A DNA stretch of 64,000 nucleotides, taken from positions 62,001 through 126,000 of the forward strand of contig CAZOSM010000003.1 in the NCBI GenBank assembly GCA_964582715.1, read 5' to 3'. The notes under the pieces are model-generated. The model had not been told where the DNA came from. It worked only from the letters and a program-made list of their open reading frames with translations, and did no database searches. This stretch comes from MFZZ01 sp964582715. GTDB lineage: Bacteria > Patescibacteriota > Microgenomatia > UBA1406 > GWC2-37-13. The translations under genes were made by a program, and so were the position numbers. The first letter of the stretch is position 1. Each line of letters opens with the position of its first letter. This document shows positions 56,648 through 64,000 of this stretch, piece after piece.

Positions 56648-58231
56648 TTATGGCGTTGGGGTTGGCGTAAATGTTGGTGTTGGAGTAGGTGTATGAGTTG
56701 GTGTCGCTGTGATACTTGGCGTTGGTGTAGATGTAGGACAGGTGACAGAAGTTGTTGTCCAAGCAGTTGAGTGACCATCTCCTCCATAGGAATCTTCTGC
56801 ACGAACGCGGCAGGTAATTTGTGCACCGTCAGCTGGAGTTGGGGCATTATAACATGGGAAATCAAAGAAATGTTCTTCTGTTGTGGTATTACAATACCAC
56901 CAGGCTGGAGTTGGTGTTGTGGTTAGGTGAGCAAAGTTACCATTACTTGTACATTGAAAGAAATACTTTGAAAAGGCAGCCTGACATTGGGTATCTTTGT
57001 TATTTTTTAAATCCCAGATCCATGAGCGGCAATTATTTGACTGTAAGTATTGGATCTCACAGGCATCTATATTTCCTCCTGTATAGGCCGGGCACGTGGA
57101 ATTCATTTCTACCCAATCAGTCGCATTTTTAGCTCCACCTTCTGCAGTTTCGGCACGTACTCGACAAAAGACAGACTGTCCAGCAGCTGGTGTGGGAGCT
57201 GCATCACAAGGGAGGGTAAGTTCACTTCCTGTAACTGTTTTATTACAGTACCATGTACCAGAATTTGGGTTAGAGAAGCTACTACTTTTACACTGAACAA
57301 AGTATTTAGTAAAGGTATCTGCACAAGCTTTATCTATATCTCCCATTGCAGACCAACTCCATGAGTTACAACTATTGGCTTGGAGGAAGGTTGGTTTACA
57401 GAGCTGTTTTGTATAGTAGTTTACATATGTTGTTGAGCTGGCGTTAGTTGGGGTTGGAGCATTATTTCCAGTTGGAGAAGGAGAGGCTGTCTGAGTTGAC
57501 GGGGTTGGAGTTGCAGTACTATTACTAAAGATACACTTTAAATAATCCTGAGTTGTACACAGTGATCCTAAATTACTCTGAATCTGGCTACAGTTTGTGG
57601 AAGTGCAGATAGAAACGGCAGGGTTAATACCTGGAGTAGGAGTGGTAAGAGGCTGTGGCGTAATTGTTGCAGAAGAACTTGCTTCTGTATCTGCAGGTTG
57701 AATGGGGGATTTACTTGGCGTGGGGGTTGGTACAACTGTTGTTGAGACTGAAGGGGAAATAGTAGCTTCACTTGTTGCTTCATTGCTTGTCTCTTCTTCT
57801 CCTGGAACAGTAAAGGACCAATACACTCCACCGTTATCATATACATTCTCTCCAATACGAATCTGGAAGTAGTAAGTACCAGGTTCTAATTGACTAATAT
57901 CTACAGAATGATTACGAGATGTAGCTTCTGAGATTGCCACTTTAGTAAGTGAATTAGCATCGGGACTGGAGCCATACTCAATAACTGCAGAAGTTTCTGT
58001 ACCTGTTTCCCAAGAGACTTGTACTTGATTTGTCCCAGAAGGTTGGATTATAACATTTGAGGGCGCTTCTTCATTAGCTCTCGTAGATATAGCAGTTTGT
58101 TGGAGAAGTATATATATTCCATATACAATTGCTGCAATCACAGGAACTGCTGCCACAGCACCAATAATCATCATCTGTTTTTTGGAGAGCCTTTTTTTAA
58201 GCATTGTTGCAGTTTTCATATCAGATATCAT
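56648..58231 (-). CDS. membrane-anchored surface protein: fibronectin-like domain, Pro/Thr linker, two cysteine-rich repeats
   Basis: A 527-residue protein. Basic N-terminus and membrane helix about 20-43 (MMIIGAVAAVPVIAAIVYGIYILL). Fibronectin type III-like domain about 55-135 (VQVSWETGTETSAVIEYGSS; ISQLEPGTYYFQIRIG). Ser/Thr/Pro linker about 140-275. Two tandem repeats of about 100 residues follow, each with C-x-S-W-x-W, KYFxQC, WYCN, a LPC or FPC-x2-APTPA segment and a CRVRAE motif. The end is (TP)n. Its start overlaps the stop of the cohesin-like gene by 11 bp, so the two are co-translated. Probably a surface adhesin or stalk; function unknown. Confidence 0.75.
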   Translation of the reverse strand: MISDMKTATMLKKRLSKKQMMIIGAVAAVPVIAAIVYGIYILLQQTAISTRANEEAPSNVIIQPSGTNQVQVSWETGTETSAVIEYGSSPDANSLTKVAISEATSRNHSVDISQLEPGTYYFQIRIGENVYDNGGVYWSFTVPGEEETSNEATSEATISPSVSTTVVPTPTPSKSPIQPADTEASSSATITPQPLTTPTPGINPAVSICTSTNCSQIQSNLGSLCTTQDYLKCIFSNSTATPTPSTQTASPSPTGNNAPTPTNASSTTYVNYYTKQLCKPTFLQANSCNSWSWSAMGDIDKACADTFTKYFVQCKSSSFSNPNSGTWYCNKTVTGSELTLPCDAAPTPAAGQSVFCRVRAETAEGGAKNATDWVEMNSTCPAYTGGNIDACEIQYLQSNNCRSWIWDLKNNKDTQCQAAFSKYFFQCTSNGNFAHLTTTPTPAWWYCNTTTEEHFFDFPCYNAPTPADGAQITCRVRAEDSYGGDGHSTAWTTTSVTCPTSTPTPSITATPTHTPTPTPTFTPTPTP

Positions 58232-58868
58232 CTCTGCTTACGCGATTAAATCGAATAACAATAAATAACGTGAATACTGCAACTAAGACACCAAATATAG
58301 TTGTAAAGGTGTGAATACTCCCATATGTGTCAGAATATGCGCCTAACACACTTCCTTCATCCACGGTGATGTTTATGGTATGGGTTGTTGTAGCAGTGCA
58401 GCTAATAATATTCTCGAAATCAGAATTGCTCTTAATAATCTGTGAGGTGTTTTTTACAGTGGGATCACAATGAAAAGAGAGTTGAGTACTACCTGTTTGA
58501 AGTGCCTTAAATGTGATGGTTGCAACTGTGCCTTGAGCTGGTTGAGTTAGTTGCTGGTTTGTTTCCATGCCATACAGATATAATTTTCCAGGTACAATAA
58601 CTTTTGATTCAACTGCGTTAAAAATATCACCATTGACTGTTTTATCGGTGACAGGTTCCAGTAATCCTTTGTCATACAGAATCATAATATCGGTAGAAGC
58701 TATCGATTCATTGCCAGTAAACAAATTCACATTGACTTCAACCTCTTGTCCTTGTTTTGCAGTTACGGCTACAGGTTCAAATGAAAGGCTTGCTGGTGCG
58801 GCATACACTGTATCTACAAAAATAAAGAAACTGAGAAGAAATACCACAAAAAGGAAAGACTTTTTCAT
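58221..58868 (-). CDS. exported cohesin-domain-like protein with C-terminal membrane helix
   Basis: A 215-residue protein. Signal peptide at 1-23 (FLFVVFLLSFFIFVDTVYA). Residues about 28-175 fit a cohesin fold: VEVNVNLFTGNESIASTDIMILYDKGLLEP, then GTVATITFKALQTGSTQLSF. C-terminal membrane helix about 186-208 and basic tail (RFNRVSRDD). Promoter TTGCAA, 18 bp, TAAAAT, 6 nt before ATG 58868. Co-transcribed with the fibronectin-like surface protein. Cohesins bind dockerins; a dockerin-like loop ends the glycosidase at 46173-47852, which may be a partner (speculative). Confidence 0.78.
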   Translation of the reverse strand: MKKSFLFVVFLLSFFIFVDTVYAAPASLSFEPVAVTAKQGQEVEVNVNLFTGNESIASTDIMILYDKGLLEPVTDKTVNGDIFNAVESKVIVPGKLYLYGMETNQQLTQPAQGTVATITFKALQTGSTQLSFHCDPTVKNTSQIIKSNSDFENIISCTATTTHTINITVDEGSVLGAYSDTYGSIHTFTTIFGVLVAVFTLFIVIRFNRVSRDDI

Positions 58869-58874
58869 ATATTC

Positions 58875-58904
58875 ATTTTACCTTGAACATATGTCAAGTT
58901 GCAA
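58875..58904 (-). promoter_or_regulatory. promoter of the cohesin-like/surface protein operon
   Basis: Minus strand: TTGCAA (58904-58899), 18 bp, TAAAAT (58880-58875), 6 nt to ATG 58868. Confidence 0.5.
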
Positions 58905-58928
58905 GGTGATGATGTAATGCGTTGTATG

Positions 58929-60173
58929 TTAAAAACCGTTTTCGATTTCAATAAGTCTATTGTATTTAGCAAGTCTTTCACTGCGCGACATAGAGCCTGT
59001 TTTGATCATATCTGCACCACTCCCATAAGCAAAGTCTGCTATAAATGTATCTTCTGTTTCACCAGATCTATGAGAGATAATAAATTTCCATCCAGCATCA
59101 ACAGCCATCTTGATTGCTTCTACTGTCTCAAGTACTGAGCCGATCTGGTTAAGTTTTACCAATACAGCATTGGCTGCCTTCTTTTCTATTGCAGTCTCAA
59201 TTCGTTTTGGATTTGTCACCAACAAGTCATCTCCTACAACTGAAAAATGGAATTGTTCTGCCATCTGAGTAAACTTAGTAAAAGTCTCCCAATCGTCTTC
59301 TGCAAATGGATCTTCAAAAGATTGAATATTATATCTTTGTCCAATTTCCGAATAGAGCTGAATCATCTCTTCGGAGGATTTTGACTCATTCGTTTTTTTA
59401 AGAATATAAGAGCCATTTTCATAAAACTCAGTTGCTGCAACATCTACTGCAAAGTTATAGTCTTTATTGCGTTCATATCCAACTTGCTTTGCAGATTCTT
59501 CTATCAGCTCAAATACTTCTTCATTAGAAGAAAGTGCGGGTGAGTATCCGCCTTCATCACCAACTAATGTTGAAAGCTTTTTCTTTTTGAGGTTTTTACC
59601 TAGTTGTTGAAAAATTTCGGCAGCAATTCTGGTGGAGTCACTTGGTTTTGTGGTAACTGGCATGATCATAAATTCCTGAATATCAAAATTCCACCCGGCA
59701 TGTTTACCACCATTTACAACATTTACCATAAGTCGTGGAAAGGAAGGTTTACGACTTGAGAAGTAATATTCATTAATAAATTGCCAAAGGGGTTTCTTAG
59801 TTACATGGGCAGCAGCTCGGTGTACTGCGAGAGAAACAGCTAATATCGCATTTGCACCCAGCTTTGACTTATGTTCTGTACCATCAAGTTCAATCATGAT
59901 CTTATCAATCTCATCTGGTTTTATTACTACTTTACTCACAATAGCTTTGGTTATTGGACCATTGACATTCTCAACTGCCCTGAGTACTCCCTGACCTAGA
60001 TTTTTTTTCTCATTTCCGTCGCGTAACTCTAAAGCTTCGTGAGAACCAGTAGAAGCTCCAGATGGTACAGATGCCGCGTGTATGGAGTTATCTTCAAGCG
60101 TTACAAATGCACGAACGGTTGGTTTTCCGCGAGAGTCGAAGATCTCAATCGCTTTGAGTGAGGTTATTTTCAT
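58929..60173 (-). CDS. eno: enolase
   Basis: A 414-residue enolase converting 2-phosphoglycerate to PEP. Motifs: AIEIFDSRGKPTVRAFV, SGASTGSHEALELRDG, KSKLGANAILAVSLAVHRAAA, VGDEGGYSP, the metal ligand region SFEDPFAEDDWE, VGDDLLVTNPKRI, VLVKLNQIGSVLETVEAI and FIISHRSGETEDTFIADFA. All catalytic residues are present; it is slightly shorter than the usual 430. It provides PEP for PEP carboxylase at 43338. Promoter TTGAAT, 17 bp, TAAGAT, 7 nt before ATG 60173. Confidence 0.96.
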   Translation of the reverse strand: MKITSLKAIEIFDSRGKPTVRAFVTLEDNSIHAASVPSGASTGSHEALELRDGNEKKNLGQGVLRAVENVNGPITKAIVSKVVIKPDEIDKIMIELDGTEHKSKLGANAILAVSLAVHRAAAHVTKKPLWQFINEYYFSSRKPSFPRLMVNVVNGGKHAGWNFDIQEFMIMPVTTKPSDSTRIAAEIFQQLGKNLKKKKLSTLVGDEGGYSPALSSNEEVFELIEESAKQVGYERNKDYNFAVDVAATEFYENGSYILKKTNESKSSEEMIQLYSEIGQRYNIQSFEDPFAEDDWETFTKFTQMAEQFHFSVVGDDLLVTNPKRIETAIEKKAANAVLVKLNQIGSVLETVEAIKMAVDAGWKFIISHRSGETEDTFIADFAYGSGADMIKTGSMSRSERLAKYNRLIEIENGF

Positions 60174-60180
60174 ATGCTAT

Positions 60181-60209
60181 ATCTTATATCTCAGACTGAT
60201 AAGATTCAA
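60181..60209 (-). promoter_or_regulatory. promoter of eno
   Basis: Minus strand: TTGAAT (60209-60204), 17 bp, TAAGAT (60186-60181), 7 nt to ATG 60173. Confidence 0.55.
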
Positions 60210-60248
60210 GACGCAACTATTATAATGGTGTAATTACATATCTTTTGC

Positions 60249-60254
60249 TATTAT
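60249..60254 (+). promoter_or_regulatory. -10 element that sets the dprA start
   Basis: TATTAT ends 7 nt before ATG 60262 and overlaps an alternative ATG at 60253. The spacing favours 60262 as the start of a leaderless message. Confidence 0.5.
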
Positions 60255-60261
60255 GAGAGGT

Positions 60262-61350
60262 ATGGAGAATCTTCATTATTACCTTGGGTTTTCATATATG
60301 CTTGGTATTGGACCCATAAAGTTTAATCGACTTATAAATCATTTTGACTCTATTCAGGATGCTTATAAAGCTACGCAGGCTAATTTACAGAAGTTACTGG
60401 GAGTCTCCTTAACACATAAATTTATTGATTTTCGAAATACATTTCATGCTGAAGTAGAGCTCGAGAAGTTTTATAAAAGTAATATTACAGTGATCACCAG
60501 AGAAGATTCTCAATATCCTCAACAACTGAAGCAACTTTGTGACCCACCAATATGTTTATATGTAAAAGGAGATATAAAAAGTTACAATTTTCAACAAGAT
60601 TTATATTTTGCTGTGGTTGGCACTCGAAATCCAACATTGTATGGCGAACATGTGGCGCGTAAGTTTTCTTATGAGTTAGCTCAGGCAAATATTGTGATTG
60701 TATCTGGACTCGCACTTGGCATTGATGCCATTGCGCATACAGCTGCACTGGATGCAGGACAACGAACAGTAGCCTTTATGGGTTGTGGAGTAGGCATACC
60801 TTATCCACCCTCCAATAGTACTTTATATAGTCGTATTATTGAAAATGGTGGTCTTATTATTTCAGAAGTACCTCCCTATATGCAGGTACTACGAGGATTA
60901 TTTGTTCAGAGGAATAGATTGATTTCAGGTTTATCAAGAGGAATCCTTGTGGCAGAAGGGTTAAAGGATTCAGGATCACTCATTACAGCTCGTTTTGCGG
61001 CAGAACAGGGAAAAGATGTATTTGCACCACCTGCCCCTATAACCTCCGAGTATTCCGAAGCGCCCAATATCCTTATTAAAGAAGGTGCAAAATTAGTAAC
61101 TTCAACTGAAGACATTTTAGAAGAGTATTCAATGTCGACCCGTAATCACAAAGAGGAAGATGTAGTAGCTCAGTTATCACAAGAGGAAAGGCCTATTTAT
61201 ACTTTACTCATGTCGCAACCACTAGGAAGTGATGATATTGCACGGAGCTTAGGAAAGCCTGTATATCAGATACTAACTGTTTTATCTGCCTTAGAGCTGA
61301 GGGGAGTTATAGAAGGGAAAGGGAGTATATATAAAATCCGTGTAGGTTAA
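60262..61350 (+). CDS. dprA: DNA processing protein DprA
   Basis: A 362-residue protein with the DprA/Smf Rossmann fold that loads RecA on incoming single-stranded DNA. N-terminal SAM/HhH-like region (LGIGPIKFNRLINHF), Rossmann motifs VVGTRNPTLYGEHVARKF, VSGLALGIDAIAHTAALDAGQRTVAFMGCG, RNRLISGLSRGILVAEG and DSGSLITARFAAEQGKDVFAPPAP, and a C-terminal winged-helix-like tail. Complete. Its presence with a type IV pilus fits natural transformation. Converges with rpiB, overlapping 4 bp. Confidence 0.94.
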   Translation: MENLHYYLGFSYMLGIGPIKFNRLINHFDSIQDAYKATQANLQKLLGVSLTHKFIDFRNTFHAEVELEKFYKSNITVITREDSQYPQQLKQLCDPPICLYVKGDIKSYNFQQDLYFAVVGTRNPTLYGEHVARKFSYELAQANIVIVSGLALGIDAIAHTAALDAGQRTVAFMGCGVGIPYPPSNSTLYSRIIENGGLIISEVPPYMQVLRGLFVQRNRLISGLSRGILVAEGLKDSGSLITARFAAEQGKDVFAPPAPITSEYSEAPNILIKEGAKLVTSTEDILEEYSMSTRNHKEEDVVAQLSQEERPIYTLLMSQPLGSDDIARSLGKPVYQILTVLSALELRGVIEGKGSIYKIRVG

Positions 61351-61796
61351 TATTTTCTTTTTTCATCAATCATGGCAAGTCTCTTTGTATATTTAGGTTG
61401 AAGATTAGGTTGAGTAGTTAAAAAGACATCTATCATCTTTTTGGCATCTTCTTCTGATGTATGGTCAGATGCAAGTGCCAGTACATTAATATGATCATGT
61501 TCACGGGCACTTTTTACCTGTTCCTCATTGAGTGCAATTGTACTGTAAATTCCTGTATGTCTGTTGGCTGCAATACATACACCAGCACCAGATCCACAAA
61601 TCACAATACCTAAGTATTCCTCAGGGTTTTGTAAAACTGCTTCAGCAACTTTATTCGCGTATAAAGGATAGTCATCTTGTGGATCATATTCATAGTTACC
61701 TAAGTCTTCGACACGGATATTTTTAGATTGGAGATACTCAATGAGTTTATCTTTGAGCTGGTAACCTCGATGATCTGCACCTATGAAGATGGTCAT
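61347..61796 (-). CDS. rpiB: ribose-5-phosphate isomerase B
   Basis: A 149-residue RpiB/LacAB-type isomerase interconverting ribose 5-phosphate and ribulose 5-phosphate. Motifs: IFIGADHRGYQLKDKLIEYL, DDYPLYANKVAEAV, GIVICGSGAGVCIAANRHTGI (active-site Cys) and HINVLALASDHTS. Usual length. TATACT (61809-61804 on the minus strand) ends 7 nt before ATG 61796; the start is 17 bp from the divergent tatD start. Confidence 0.94.
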   Translation of the reverse strand: MTIFIGADHRGYQLKDKLIEYLQSKNIRVEDLGNYEYDPQDDYPLYANKVAEAVLQNPEEYLGIVICGSGAGVCIAANRHTGIYSTIALNEEQVKSAREHDHINVLALASDHTSEEDAKKMIDVFLTTQPNLQPKYTKRLAMIDEKRKY

Positions 61797-61813
61797 GGTG
61801 TATAGTATACAGT
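61797..61813. promoter_or_regulatory. 17-bp space with two overlapping divergent -10 elements (rpiB / tatD)
   Basis: GGTGTATAGTATACAGT separates the two start codons. Plus strand: TATAGT (61801-61806) ends 7 nt before ATG 61814. Minus strand: TATACT (61809-61804) ends 7 nt before ATG 61796. The two hexamers share three base pairs and are placed symmetrically. Confidence 0.7.
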
Positions 61814-62641
61814 ATGTTTGATACCCATTGCCACCTAAACTTTAAAGCTTTTAAGAAAATACTCCCAGATGTTATTCAGGAAGCAATAACTGAGGATGTA
61901 ACAAATATCGTTATTCCAGGAACAGACGTGAAAACTTCTAAACGAGGAGTAGAAATTGCCCAAGGTTATGATTGGATCTATGCTGCAGTTGGGATACATC
62001 CTCATCATGTTTATAAATTGTTAAAACGAGAGTCGCATGATATTGAGGAAGAAATAAAAGAGATTGAATCGCTTGTTACCCATAAAAAAGTAGTGGCAAT
62101 TGGTGAAATTGGAATGGACCGGCATGAGTATCAGGAAACTGTGTACGCAGAGTATCAGGTGGATACTACTTTTATTGAATTACAGAAAGCTTTATTTCAA
62201 AAACAATTTGAACTTGCCACAAGATATAACAAGAGCCTGATTATTCATAATAGAGAGGCAAAAGAAGACTTATTGCCTCTTGTAAAGACAATGTGGGATA
62301 CGTCATTGCAACATAAAGCAGTATTTCATTGCTGTGAACCAGATGAGGAGTTATTGAACTTTGCAAAAGACCATCATATGTTTCTTGGAGTTGATGGGGA
62401 TGTTACTTTCATAAAAGAAAAGCAACAGTTTATTCCAAAAATTCCACTAGAAATGTTAGTGTTAGAAACTGATAGTCCATTTTTACTTCCAGAGCCATTG
62501 CGAAGTGAAAAAAAGTACCCTAATAAACCTGGTAATATTCATCTTATTGCAGAAACTGTAGCAAAATTACGAAAAGAAGAAGTTTCAACTATCGTTAAAG
62601 TAACTACAGAAAATGCAAAAAGACTTTTTGGTATTTCTTAA
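61814..62641 (+). CDS. tatD: TatD family metal-dependent DNase
   Basis: A 275-residue TIM-barrel hydrolase. Metal motifs: FDTHCHLNFKAF, AVGIHPHH, IGEIGMDRHEY, LIIHNREA, FHCCEP and ETDSPFLLPEPLRS. Complete. TatD proteins act as 3'-5' exonucleases in DNA repair or degrade extracellular DNA; no signal peptide is seen, so a cytosolic role is likely. Leaderless start opposite rpiB. Its stop overlaps the small membrane protein gene by 4 bp. Confidence 0.92.
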   Translation: MFDTHCHLNFKAFKKILPDVIQEAITEDVTNIVIPGTDVKTSKRGVEIAQGYDWIYAAVGIHPHHVYKLLKRESHDIEEEIKEIESLVTHKKVVAIGEIGMDRHEYQETVYAEYQVDTTFIELQKALFQKQFELATRYNKSLIIHNREAKEDLLPLVKTMWDTSLQHKAVFHCCEPDEELLNFAKDHHMFLGVDGDVTFIKEKQQFIPKIPLEMLVLETDSPFLLPEPLRSEKKYPNKPGNIHLIAETVAKLRKEEVSTIVKVTTENAKRLFGIS

Positions 62642-62850
62642 TCACTCCCTTTTGACCAAAAGACAAAGTGCATCACGACTGCAAATACAAATCCCACCAT
62701 ATACTCACCTAAATAAAAGCCAATAGCACCACCTAATACAAACAAAACGACATTAAGAGCAGAATGGAACTCATTAGTCGTTGAAAGTGCCAGATGCATA
62801 AAAAGGAGGTAGGCAAAAGAGATTGCAATATATGTCCATAGATCTATCAT
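62638..62850 (-). CDS. small membrane protein
   Basis: A 70-residue protein with two or three hydrophobic helices (YIAISFAYLLFMHLAL; LNVVLFVLGGAIGFYLGEYM; VGFVFAVVMHFVFW) and a short charged end. No family is recognised. It begins 3 nt after the stop of the glycosyltransferase gene on the same strand, so it is operon-internal and may assist it or act in the envelope. Codon use and the tight spacing support that it is real. Confidence 0.65.
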   Translation of the reverse strand: MIDLWTYIAISFAYLLFMHLALSTTNEFHSALNVVLFVLGGAIGFYLGEYMVGFVFAVVMHFVFWSKGSD

Positions 62851-62853
62851 AGA

Positions 62854-63963
62854 TTAGGTAAGTTTATTAACTAAATCTAACCACTGAGTTCTAAATTTAT
62901 CTGGACTAAAATCTTGTGCTCTTGCAAATGCTTCTACACTGACCTTTTTCCGTAAGATTTTGTCATAGTAGAGTTGAGATATTTTTTCTGCAATATCACG
63001 AGGATCATTTGGGTTTGCAAAATGTGCGGCATTTTGAGCAATTTCTCTAAATACTGGAATATCAGATAAGACAGAAGGGGTGCTCATATATCCAGCTTCA
63101 ATAAAAGATAAGCCAAAACCTTCATCGTATGAAGGGAGGATATTTACTTTTGCTTTTTTATAAAGTGAAAGTAAATCAATATCCGAAATATATCCTGGGA
63201 AAATAAACCTCTTATCGGTCCGAGCTATTCTTAAAAACATCTGAAGTGATTGTTGCCAAGGATGAAAAGTTTCTGCTTTTGATTGTGGATTTTCGGGACT
63301 GAAAACCTTTCCTACACAAACACAAGTAACGTTTGCCATCTGCACTGCTTTGGCTAAATTGATCAAGTTTTTATTCCATGTACCATCTCCAACATATAAG
63401 ACAAAATCCTGCAAATTACGAAGATTTTCAGAAGCAAATTGATGAATACTCATGTCACTAAACTCAGGAACAGATCCAGTTTGCTCTTTGCGAAATGGGT
63501 GAGGTCCATCTGTATCTAAATGAGGCAGGTAGGTACGAGGTACTGTGGCGTAGATAACTCGGATTCTCTTATCAGGTATTTTTAATATTTGAATAATATC
63601 TTTTTTACTTGCGTCTGAGTCTGTAATAATATAATCATAGTTTTTTAATGACCAGTTATTGAGAAATTTCATTATTTTGCCTTTTAATCCAACTGGGAAG
63701 GCTTTTGGATATTTAAATGGTATGAGATCATGAATAACTGCGATCTGCCTTTTACCAATTTTTCCCATTTTAAGTGGCTTTTGCAAATGATTAAAAAAGG
63801 GATTTATGAATACATGAGTATGAGGTATAGAATCAATATCTTTTGTAAAAGTAAAGTCATTACCTAAGTATTCATACATAAGCTGCATATATCTTCCCAC
63901 ACCTCGTACTTTACTTTTTTCATCTGTTGCGGTTGGATCATATACATATACTGGTGCATTCAT
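62854..63963 (-). CDS. glycosyltransferase, GT4 family
   Basis: A 369-residue GT-B enzyme. N-terminal domain with AVIHDLIPFKYPKAFP and YDYIITDSDASKKDI. C-terminal sugar-nucleotide domain with LYVGDGTWNKNLINLAKAV, FPGYISDIDLLSLYKKAKVNILPSYDEGFGLSFIEAGYMSTP (the E-x7-E motif) and PNDPRDIAEKI. It should add sugars to a cell-surface glycan. ATG 63963 is used: TAGAAT (63976-63971) ends 7 nt upstream and lies inside the longer frame that begins at 63990. The last 37 bases of the window hold only this upstream region. Confidence 0.88.
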   Translation of the reverse strand: MNAPVYVYDPTATDEKSKVRGVGRYMQLMYEYLGNDFTFTKDIDSIPHTHVFINPFFNHLQKPLKMGKIGKRQIAVIHDLIPFKYPKAFPVGLKGKIMKFLNNWSLKNYDYIITDSDASKKDIIQILKIPDKRIRVIYATVPRTYLPHLDTDGPHPFRKEQTGSVPEFSDMSIHQFASENLRNLQDFVLYVGDGTWNKNLINLAKAVQMANVTCVCVGKVFSPENPQSKAETFHPWQQSLQMFLRIARTDKRFIFPGYISDIDLLSLYKKAKVNILPSYDEGFGLSFIEAGYMSTPSVLSDIPVFREIAQNAAHFANPNDPRDIAEKISQLYYDKILRKKVSVEAFARAQDFSPDKFRTQWLDLVNKLT

Positions 63964-63970
63964 AAGATAC

Positions 63971-63976
63971 ATTCTA
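63971..63976 (-). promoter_or_regulatory. -10 element that sets the glycosyltransferase start
   Basis: TAGAAT on the minus strand ends 7 nt before ATG 63963, arguing against the in-frame ATGs at 63972 and 63990. Confidence 0.5.
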
Positions 63977-64000
63977 TCAGAAAAAGGCATTCTAAAACTA

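Noticed and set aside
56650..56745. GTTGGTGT-rich repeat tract as a DNA satellite or CRISPR-like array
   Set aside because: It is simply the coding strand complement of a Thr-Pro repeat at the C-terminus of the surface protein; units are irregular and in frame.

Overview
The window looks like a continuous 64 kb chromosomal piece of a Candidate Phyla Radiation (Patescibacteria) bacterium, most likely of the Microgenomates group. That placement rests on gene content, not on a tree: small AT-rich genome style, a VirB4/PrgI module, a type IV pilus with many pilin-like proteins, threonine/proline-rich surface proteins, an archaeal-type PEP carboxylase and a cobalamin-dependent ribonucleotide reductase. 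The standard bacterial code is used; TGA ends conserved genes such as pilB and the methyltransferase at 39401. Genes are dense and no stretch over 300 bases lacks a gene. There is no CRISPR array, insertion sequence or rRNA. There are two tRNAs, Ala(GGC) and Pro(GGG).

Layout. 1-5.1 kb: cobalamin-related genes (3' end of a class II ribonucleotide reductase, an ATP:cob(I)alamin adenosyltransferase, and a clear cobalamin riboswitch in front of an unrecognised zinc-ribbon protein). 5.1-7 kb: thioredoxin, a tyrosine-recombinase-like protein lacking key catalytic residues, RNase HI. 7-13 kb: type IV secretion-like module (pilin-like protein, PrgI, TraC-like, VirB4) followed by penicillin-binding protein 2. 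13-19.7 kb: accessory, AT-rich block with two unrecognised proteins, a ribbon-helix-helix/deoxyribosyltransferase-fold fusion, an XRE/MmyB-like regulator, a PaaK-like adenylating enzyme and a methyltransferase. 19.7-26.7 kb: sensor kinase, response regulators, an oxidoreductase and a VirD4/TraD-like ATPase. 26.7-35.4 kb: a type IV pilus operon on the minus strand that starts with an Hpt protein and a receiver and contains pilB, pilC and five pilin-like genes, one carrying a large predicted beta-propeller. 36-47.9 kb: the tRNAs and mixed metabolism (LmbE-like deacetylase, YjbQ, thiamine pyrophosphokinase, aminotransferase, archaeal PEP carboxylase, dCTP deaminase, secreted glycosidase). 47.9-64 kb: both subunits of ATP-citrate lyase, queuine tRNA-ribosyltransferase, Rpe-like, M20 peptidase, phosphoglycerate mutase, a split HAD phosphatase, PfkB kinase, cohesin-like and fibronectin-like surface proteins, enolase, DprA, RpiB, TatD and a glycosyltransferase.

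How it fits together. Phosphoglycerate mutase, enolase and PEP carboxylase carry carbon from 3-phosphoglycerate to oxaloacetate. The aminotransferase and ATP-citrate lyase also meet at oxaloacetate, so this window encodes an oxaloacetate node without the rest of a TCA cycle in view. The pilus, the VirB4/VirD4 ATPases and DprA together fit DNA uptake, which would suit a cell dependent on scavenged nucleotides and salvaged B12.

Expression. The clearest window-wide regulatory pattern is that genes at the head of transcription units have a TATAAT-like hexamer ending 5-9 nt before the ATG, often with a TTGACA-like box 17 nt further upstream, and no Shine-Dalgarno sequence. They therefore look leaderless. 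Some genes inside operons (8789, 21876) and the riboswitch-controlled gene do have a Shine-Dalgarno. I used this pattern to correct several start codons. Three divergent gene pairs share intergenic spaces of only 17 or 38 bp containing back-to-back or overlapping -10 boxes.
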